Source: JACKOF01 sp041571855
GTDB taxonomy: Bacteria; Pseudomonadota; Gammaproteobacteria; Pseudomonadales; Porticoccaceae
Assembly (NCBI GenBank): GCA_041571855.1
Contig: JBFFTH010000069.1
Coordinates: 1-9,932, forward strand
Direction of reading: 5' to 3'
DNA length: 9,932 nucleotides
The notes under the pieces are model-generated. The model was not told where the DNA came from. It made no database searches and worked only from the letters and a program-made list of their open reading frames with translations. The position numbers and the translations under genes were made by a program. Below are positions 6,105 to 9,932 of the stretch, piece by piece (the stretch's first letter is position 1; each line of letters begins with the position of its first letter).

Positions 6105-7469
6105 CTATTGGCTTGAGGCGTCTGCAGTACCCGCCATCGCCAGTCTCAGACCCTGGCTGTAGCTGTCAAGTTTGGCCAGAAGGCGTTCGGCGGACTGGTC
6201 GAACTGTGTTCTGATGCTTTTGTCGATGGGCCTGGCCTGCGGCAGATCCACTGTGCGGGGGTTGCGGTGAACACCGTTGACCAGGAATTCATAGTGCAGG
6301 TGCGGGCCGGTGGCGTAGCCGGTGGAGCCAACAGTCCCTATCACTTTCCGCTGGGTGACAGTTTGCCCCTTGCGGACATGTCGTTTGTTCAGGTGCAAAT
6401 ATTTGGTGATGTACTTCTGCCCATGCTGGATAAAGACATAGTTGCCGTTGGCCTTGCTGTAGCCAGACGCAATGACCTTGCCGTTGCCGGCAGCATAAAC
6501 CGGAGTCCCGCGCGGGGCAGCGTAGTCCACGCCGCGGTGAGCCTTGATCTTTTTGTGGATCGGATGTTTGCGCCGCAGGTTGAAATGAGAGCTGATGCGG
6601 AAGACATCCAGGGGTGCACGCAGGAATTCCTTGCGCATGCTGAGTCCATCTGGCGTGTAGTATTCGGCTTGGCCATTCTCATGCTGATAGCGCACCGCGC
6701 GGTAAGTTTTGCCCTGGTTGACAAACTCGGCAGCCAGGATGCTGCCGTCGCCGATTTTTTCGCCATCGAGAAACTTCTCTTCATATATGAGAGAGAAGCG
6801 GTCGCCCTTTCTTATGTCGAATACAAAATCAATATCCCAGCCGAAGATGTTGGCGAGTTCCATGATTAGCCCGGGGGCCAGGTTGGCTTGCTCTCCGGCC
6901 AGAAAGAGAGAATTCTCGATCTCTCCCTCGCGAAAAGCAGTGAAGATTTCGGGTTCCAGGATAATGTGTTCACTGCTGAAACCGTTTTCGTTGCGCTTGA
7001 ACAGGTAGGATTCAAGACGGTTCTTCTTGTACTCCACTTTTGCCAGCAGGCGATCGCTGTCGAAACCGAGTGCTAACTCCTCACCGGGACGCATTCTTGT
7101 CAGTACTTTGGCATGCTCGCCGGAAGTGGCCAGCTTGTAGACGTCGGCGGCACCCAGTGATGCGCGCTTGAAAATGGTGGTGAGGTTGTCGCCACTGCGG
7201 ACAGTTTCCGTTTGCCATTGGAGTTCGTCTTCCGCCTCGGGTTCGCTGTCAGAAGCCGTCGGCTGTTCCGGCGTGCTGGCCATGGCAGTAAAGTTGAGCG
7301 CGATTTCATTGCTCTGCTGATTTGCTGAAGCGCTCTCGGTTGGCAGGAGTGAGAAGAGTGTTGCCAGGGCAAGTGCGATGCCGGCGGCGGCAAGCAGATA
7401 GGTCTTTGGCAGCTCCTTAGGTTTTATTGCTTGCGTTAAAGAGCGGCTCTTGTAGCTGGCCTGTGACAT
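6105..7469 (-). CDS. mepM: M23 peptidoglycan D,D-endopeptidase (MepM-like)
   Basis: This is an envelope-anchored zinc peptidase of the MepM/YebA type, which cuts D-Ala–meso-DAP crosslinks so that new glycan strands can be inserted. The 454-aa order is: basic cytoplasmic tail; one membrane anchor at about 22–42 (YLLAAAGIALALATLFSLL); an acidic linker (65–82); a LysM/OapA-like domain at about 85–160 starting QTETVRSGDNLTTIFKR; a second regulatory N-terminal domain at about 165–285; and the LytM/M23 catalytic domain at about 295–410. The zinc ligands are visible: H311 and D315 in HRGVDYAAP, and H392 in GPHLHYEF, with H359 (YLHL) and H390 as the other catalytic histidines. The ATG at 7469 has GGAG 5 nt upstream (plus-strand 7475–7478). 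anmK follows 5 bp downstream. All catalytic residues are present, so it should be active. Assignment to MepM rather than another M23 member rests on architecture and gene order. Confidence 0.92.
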   Translation of the reverse strand: MSQASYKSRSLTQAIKPKELPKTYLLAAAGIALALATLFSLLPTESASANQQSNEIALNFTAMASTPEQPTASDSEPEAEDELQWQTETVRSGDNLTTIFKRASLGAADVYKLATSGEHAKVLTRMRPGEELALGFDSDRLLAKVEYKKNRLESYLFKRNENGFSSEHIILEPEIFTAFREGEIENSLFLAGEQANLAPGLIMELANIFGWDIDFVFDIRKGDRFSLIYEEKFLDGEKIGDGSILAAEFVNQGKTYRAVRYQHENGQAEYYTPDGLSMRKEFLRAPLDVFRISSHFNLRRKHPIHKKIKAHRGVDYAAPRGTPVYAAGNGKVIASGYSKANGNYVFIQHGQKYITKYLHLNKRHVRKGQTVTQRKVIGTVGSTGYATGPHLHYEFLVNGVHRNPRTVDLPQARPIDKSIRTQFDQSAERLLAKLDSYSQGLRLAMAGTADASSQ

Positions 7470-7659
7470 GGGATCTCCGGGAAATTTTCGCTAGTGCAGG
7501 CGGTGTTTTGATTATAGCTGCAGTTTATAGCAAAAAAACCGCCTCGATGCGATGCTCAATTGCCAGCAAAAGGCCGGATTTCAGGGCCTATGATCTTGTA
7601 TTTGCAGAGAGATCCGGTATGGTTTGCGCTCATTTTAATTGAGCTGAAAGTGGCAAGCT
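7470..7659. promoter_or_regulatory. Divergent intergenic region between the M23 gene and tyrS
   Basis: This 190-bp region should carry promoters for both directions. For tyrS, TTGTAT (7596–7601), 16 bp, TATGGT (7618–7623) is a plausible sigma70 promoter. For the M23 gene, a minus-strand TATAAT (7516–7511) lacks a good -35. A long imperfect inverted repeat (GGCGGT at 7499–7504 with ACCGCC at 7538–7543, extended inward by T- and A-rich pairing) surrounds that TATAAT. A second repeat, GCTCA (7628–7632) and TGAGC (7640–7644), lies 15 bp before the tyrS ATG. No T-box is expected or seen. The promoter calls are inference from short matches. Confidence 0.35.
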
Positions 7660-8964
7660 ATGGCATCCCAAAACCTAGACCTGATCGCTGATCTTAAGGC
7701 CCGTGGGCTGGTGGCCCAGATGACCGGGGGTGGTGAGCTGGAAGACCACCTCGCCGCTGGCGTCCGCACCCTCTATTGCGGCTTTGATCCCACCGCTGAC
7801 AGTCTGCATATCGGCAGTCTGGTGCCGTTGCTGACGCTGCGACGCTTCCAGTTGGCGGGTCACAAGCCAATTGCGCTGGTTGGAGGCGCTACCGGCCTGA
7901 TTGGCGACCCGAGTTTCAAAAGCCAGGAGCGTAAGCTCAATACTCCGGATGTTGTGGCAGGTTGGGTGGAGAAGATCCACCGACAGGTGTCACAGTTTAT
8001 CGAGTTTGATGACGGCCCAAGCGCTGCTGAAGTGGTTAACAATCTGGACTGGATCGGCGGCATGGAGCTGCTCACCTTCCTGCGGGATGTGGGCAAGCAT
8101 TTTTCTGTCAACAATATGGTCAACAAGGAGTCGGTGAAGCAACGTTTGGATAGGGATGGCGCCGGCATCTCTTACACCGAGTTTACCTACATGTTGCTGC
8201 AATCCTTCGATTTTGCAGAGCTTAACCGCCTGCACGGCTGTACCCTGCAGATCGGTGGTTCAGACCAGTGGGGGAATATCACCGGAGGCATTGACCTGAC
8301 GCGGCGCCTCAATGGCAATCAGGTGTTCGGTATGACCCTGCCGCTGGTCACCAAGGCGGATGGCACCAAGTTTGGCAAAACAGAGAGTGGTACTGTCTGG
8401 CTGGACGCAGCCAAGACCTCGCCCTATGCCTTCTATCAGTTCTGGATCAACACGGCGGATGCTGATGTCTACAAATTTCTGCGTTATTTTACCTTCCTCC
8501 CTGTAGAAGAGATTGAAAGCATTGAAAAGGCTGACACCGAATCTGCCGGGCGCAAGTCGGCACAGCCAGTGTTGGCCAGGGAGGTGACGCAATTGGTGCA
8601 CGGTGACGAGGGGCTTGCTGCCGCGCAGCGAATTACTGACGCGCTGTTTTCCGGTGGGCTCGAGACCCTGACCGAGTCTGACCTTGAGCAACTCAAGCAG
8701 GACGGGATGCCTGCCAGCGACATCTCGGCCGCCGATTTCGAAAAGCCGTTGACTGCCATACTGTCGGAGGCGGGGATGGCTAAAGCCGGTCGCGAGGTCA
8801 AGGACGCTCTCGGCAGGAAGGCGGTGCTGGTGAATAATAAGCAGCTGGGGCTGGAAGATATGATGAATGCGGCCGGGTGCTTTTCCGCGCCCGATGCCCT
8901 GTTTGGTCGATTCTTTATGGTTAAGATGGGCAAGAAAAAACATCACCTGTTTGAATTGGTCTGA
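7660..8964 (+). CDS. tyrS: Tyrosyl-tRNA synthetase
   Basis: TyrRS is a cytoplasmic class I synthetase that charges tRNA-Tyr with tyrosine. The 434-aa product is close to E. coli TyrS (424 aa) and aligns along its whole length. Key features: YCGFDPTADSLHIGSLVPLL at 39–58 with the class I HIGS signature (HIGH motif) at 50–53, ALVGGATGLIGDPS at 72–85, LQIGGSDQWGNITGGIDLTRR at 196–216 (tyrosine pocket), and KFGKTESG at 237–244 (KMSKS-equivalent loop). The C-terminal S4-like RNA-binding domain spans about 365–434. The ATG at 7660 gives the typical MASQNLDLIADLKARGLVAQ N-terminus; the ribosome site is weak (GAAAGTGG upstream). It is followed by a strong terminator and then the rRNA operon, as I recall for tyrZ in P. 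aeruginosa. No odd residue was noted. Confidence 0.98.
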   Translation: MASQNLDLIADLKARGLVAQMTGGGELEDHLAAGVRTLYCGFDPTADSLHIGSLVPLLTLRRFQLAGHKPIALVGGATGLIGDPSFKSQERKLNTPDVVAGWVEKIHRQVSQFIEFDDGPSAAEVVNNLDWIGGMELLTFLRDVGKHFSVNNMVNKESVKQRLDRDGAGISYTEFTYMLLQSFDFAELNRLHGCTLQIGGSDQWGNITGGIDLTRRLNGNQVFGMTLPLVTKADGTKFGKTESGTVWLDAAKTSPYAFYQFWINTADADVYKFLRYFTFLPVEEIESIEKADTESAGRKSAQPVLAREVTQLVHGDEGLAAAQRITDALFSGGLETLTESDLEQLKQDGMPASDISAADFEKPLTAILSEAGMAKAGREVKDALGRKAVLVNNKQLGLEDMMNAAGCFSAPDALFGRFFMVKMGKKKHHLFELV

Positions 8965-8984
8965 ATTTCAACCTGTAGCGCTAC

Positions 8985-9012
8985 AAGCCGGTGTCAAGGC
9001 CGGCTTTTTTTT
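8985..9012 (+). terminator. Rho-independent terminator of tyrS
   Basis: AAGCCGG (8985–8991), an 8-nt loop, and CCGGCTT (9000–9006) form a perfect 7-bp stem, followed directly by a T-run (eight T's, 9005–9012). It starts 20 bp after the tyrS stop and isolates tyrS from the rRNA promoters. A perfect 12-bp palindrome, TGTAGCGCTACA (8974–8985), abuts its left arm. Confidence 0.93.
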
Positions 9013-9086
9013 CGCTCGTAACTTGCTGATTTTTAAGTTGAACATAACCGGTCCGAAAAATATTTCAGTTTTTTTGCTGAACGCCG

Positions 9087-9114
9087 TTGACAGTGGGACC
9101 GAAAGCGCTAGAAT
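9087..9114 (+). promoter_or_regulatory. rRNA operon promoter P1
   Basis: A perfect -35 TTGACA (9087–9092), 16-bp spacer, and -10 TAGAAT (9109–9114). The A/T tracts just upstream (about 9055–9076) could act as an UP element. The sequence after the -10, GCGCGTCC, is G+C-rich, as expected for ppGpp-sensitive rRNA promoters. Predicted start near 9121. Confidence 0.85.
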
Positions 9115-9120
9115 GCGCGT

Positions 9121-9147
9121 CCGCTTCGGGGGTTAACCCTGAAGCGG
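9121..9147 (+). repeat. Hairpin at the predicted P1 start site
   Basis: CCGCTTC (9121–9127) pairs perfectly with GAAGCGG (9141–9147); inside, GGG and CCC flank a TTAA loop. The stem would begin at or next to the first transcribed base of P1. A related hairpin follows P2. Confidence 0.6.
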
Positions 9148-9194
9148 CAACGAAAAACCCCGACAAATTGTTAAAAAATTAATCGGATTATTTG

Positions 9195-9222
9195 TTGACA
9201 AGAAGGCAGCGAACTTTATAAT
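9195..9222 (+). promoter_or_regulatory. rRNA operon promoter P2
   Basis: A perfect -35 TTGACA (9195–9200), 16-bp spacer, and perfect -10 TATAAT (9217–9222), with the G+C-rich discriminator GCGCGCCC. Upstream AT-rich sequence (about 9162–9194) could be an UP element. It is nearly identical to P3, exactly 100 bp downstream. Confidence 0.9.
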
Positions 9223-9228
9223 GCGCGC

Positions 9229-9252
9229 CCGCTTCGAGGGTAACCCAAGCGG
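9229..9252 (+). repeat. Hairpin at the predicted P2 start site
   Basis: CCGCTT (9229–9234) pairs with AAGCGG (9247–9252), and GGGT (9238–9241) with ACCC (9243–9246) inside; the single base between the inner arms means the innermost pairs must open to form a loop. It matches the P1 hairpin in outer stem and position, but the interior differs. Confidence 0.6.
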
Positions 9253-9294
9253 AAACAAAAATGGTCGAATGTTTAAATAATCGATCACTTTTTG

Positions 9295-9322
9295 TTGACA
9301 ACAAGGCGGCGAACTTTATAAT
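9295..9322 (+). promoter_or_regulatory. rRNA operon promoter P3
   Basis: A perfect -35 TTGACA (9295–9300), 16-bp spacer, and perfect -10 TATAAT (9317–9322), with discriminator GCGCAGCC. Predicted start near 9329–9330. AT-rich sequence lies upstream (about 9253–9294). It is closest to the 16S gene and directly precedes the boxB-like hairpin and boxA. Confidence 0.9.
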
Positions 9323-9331
9323 GCGCAGCCC

Positions 9332-9359
9332 GCTCTACGGAGCAAACGTTCTTTAAAAA
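9332..9359 (+). promoter_or_regulatory. boxB-like hairpin and boxA antitermination element of the rRNA leader
   Basis: GTTCTTTAAAAA (9348–9359) matches the boxA element (E. coli leader TGCTCTTTAACA), and the following ATTGATCAGATAA also resembles the E. coli leader. Just before it, GCTC-TACG-GAGC (9332–9343) forms a small stem-loop in the position of boxB. boxA binds NusB–NusE to let RNA polymerase pass Rho-dependent sites in rRNA operons. boxA is well supported; the boxB call rests on position and symmetry. Confidence 0.8.
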
Positions 9360-9541
9360 TTGATCAGATAATATGTGTGGGTGCTTGCTGAGACGATTCA
9401 GGCGACAACGAATCATCAAATGCAAGTAACTCATCGATTCATACGAATTTGGTAAGCCAAAGTATTTGAGCCAAGTTTTTGAGTAGTACCACTGGTTTAG
9501 TGAAACTGCTCCCTCTTATCGAAAGGTAGAGGTAAAAGATT
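9360..9541 (+). other. 16S rRNA precursor leader
   Basis: This 182-nt transcribed leader lies between boxA and the mature 16S 5' end. It begins with TGTGTGGGTGC, like the E. coli leader. Small inverted repeats include GATTC/GAATC (9395–9399 with 9410–9414) and TTTGG/CCAAA (9448–9452 with 9457–9461). Part of it should pair with sequence after 16S to make the RNase III stem, but that partner is outside the window. Confidence 0.7.

Positions 9542-9932
<391 letters not shown>

Larger units (their letters stand above)
9191..9334 (+). repeat. Tandem near-identical promoter modules (100-bp period)
   Basis: About 43 bp around P2 (9191–9233) recurs around P3 (9291–9334) with only a few differences: two substitutions in the spacer, and a small change in the discriminator. 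The -35, -10 and the 10 bases before and through the -10 are identical. The weaker P1 copy, 108 bp upstream, shares GTTGACA, AATGCGC and CCGCT at matching spacing. This suggests duplication of a promoter-plus-hairpin unit. Confidence 0.75.

Noticed and set aside
5635..6869. Plus-strand frames of 131 (5635–6030) and 200 (6267–6869) codons opposite anmK and the M23 gene.
   Set aside because: Antisense shadows of fully conserved enzymes; no ribosome sites or family resemblance.
8260..8946. Minus-strand 228-codon frame opposite tyrS.
   Set aside because: It covers the complementary strand of the TyrS catalytic and S4 domains and has no features of its own.
9360..9541. Possible tRNA or other small RNA in the rRNA leader.
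   Set aside because: No cloverleaf, CCA end or T-loop sequence was found; boxA and leader similarity to E. coli explain the stretch.

Overview
The window is an ordinary chromosomal housekeeping segment of a gammaproteobacterium. The partial 16S rRNA gene at the right end has gammaproteobacterial landmarks, and its short variable regions look like those of marine Cellvibrionales-type lineages; that finer placement is tentative. The gene order tyrS – M23 peptidase – anmK – erpA – bactofilin – DUF6776-like – argC – hemJ, beside an rRNA operon, matches my memory of the Pseudomonas aeruginosa PA0661–PA0668 neighbourhood. This looks like conserved ancestral synteny, not an accessory island. I see no insertion sequence, phage gene, CRISPR array, tRNA or integration site.

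Layout. Positions 1–1933, minus strand: a clcA-like ClC chloride transporter/channel gene followed by the 5' part of hemJ, which runs off the left edge. Positions 1934–2128: a divergent promoter region with an 18-bp palindrome. Positions 2129–4283, plus strand: argC, a membrane-anchored coiled-coil protein gene and a bactofilin gene, tightly coupled by 1-base and 4-base overlaps. erpA follows after a 91-bp gap (4375–4728). Positions 4729–4989: a gene-free convergent spacer with several hairpins but no convincing terminator. Positions 4990–7469, minus strand: an M23 endopeptidase gene followed by anmK, 5 bp apart. Positions 7470–7659: a divergent intergenic region. Positions 7660–8964, plus strand: tyrS, closed by a strong intrinsic terminator. 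Positions 9016–9541: an rRNA promoter/leader region with three stacked sigma70 promoters, each followed at the predicted +1 by a hairpin, then a boxA antitermination element. 16S rRNA begins near 9542 and continues past the right edge.

How the genes work together. The minus-strand pair 6105–7469 and 4990–6099 links peptidoglycan opening (M23 D,D-endopeptidase) to recycling of anhydro-MurNAc (AnmK). The plus-strand group combines arginine biosynthesis (ArgC), a small membrane/cytoskeletal pair (coiled-coil membrane protein plus bactofilin) and Fe-S cluster delivery (ErpA). HemJ belongs to haem synthesis. tyrS and the rRNA operon serve translation.

I found no undescribed multi-gene system. The observations most worth a second look are: the ClC protein lacks three hallmark transporter features and seems to have coding sequence upstream of its first ATG; the rRNA promoter module is repeated three times, with a hairpin at each start site; and a palindrome sits between the divergent clcA and argC promoters.
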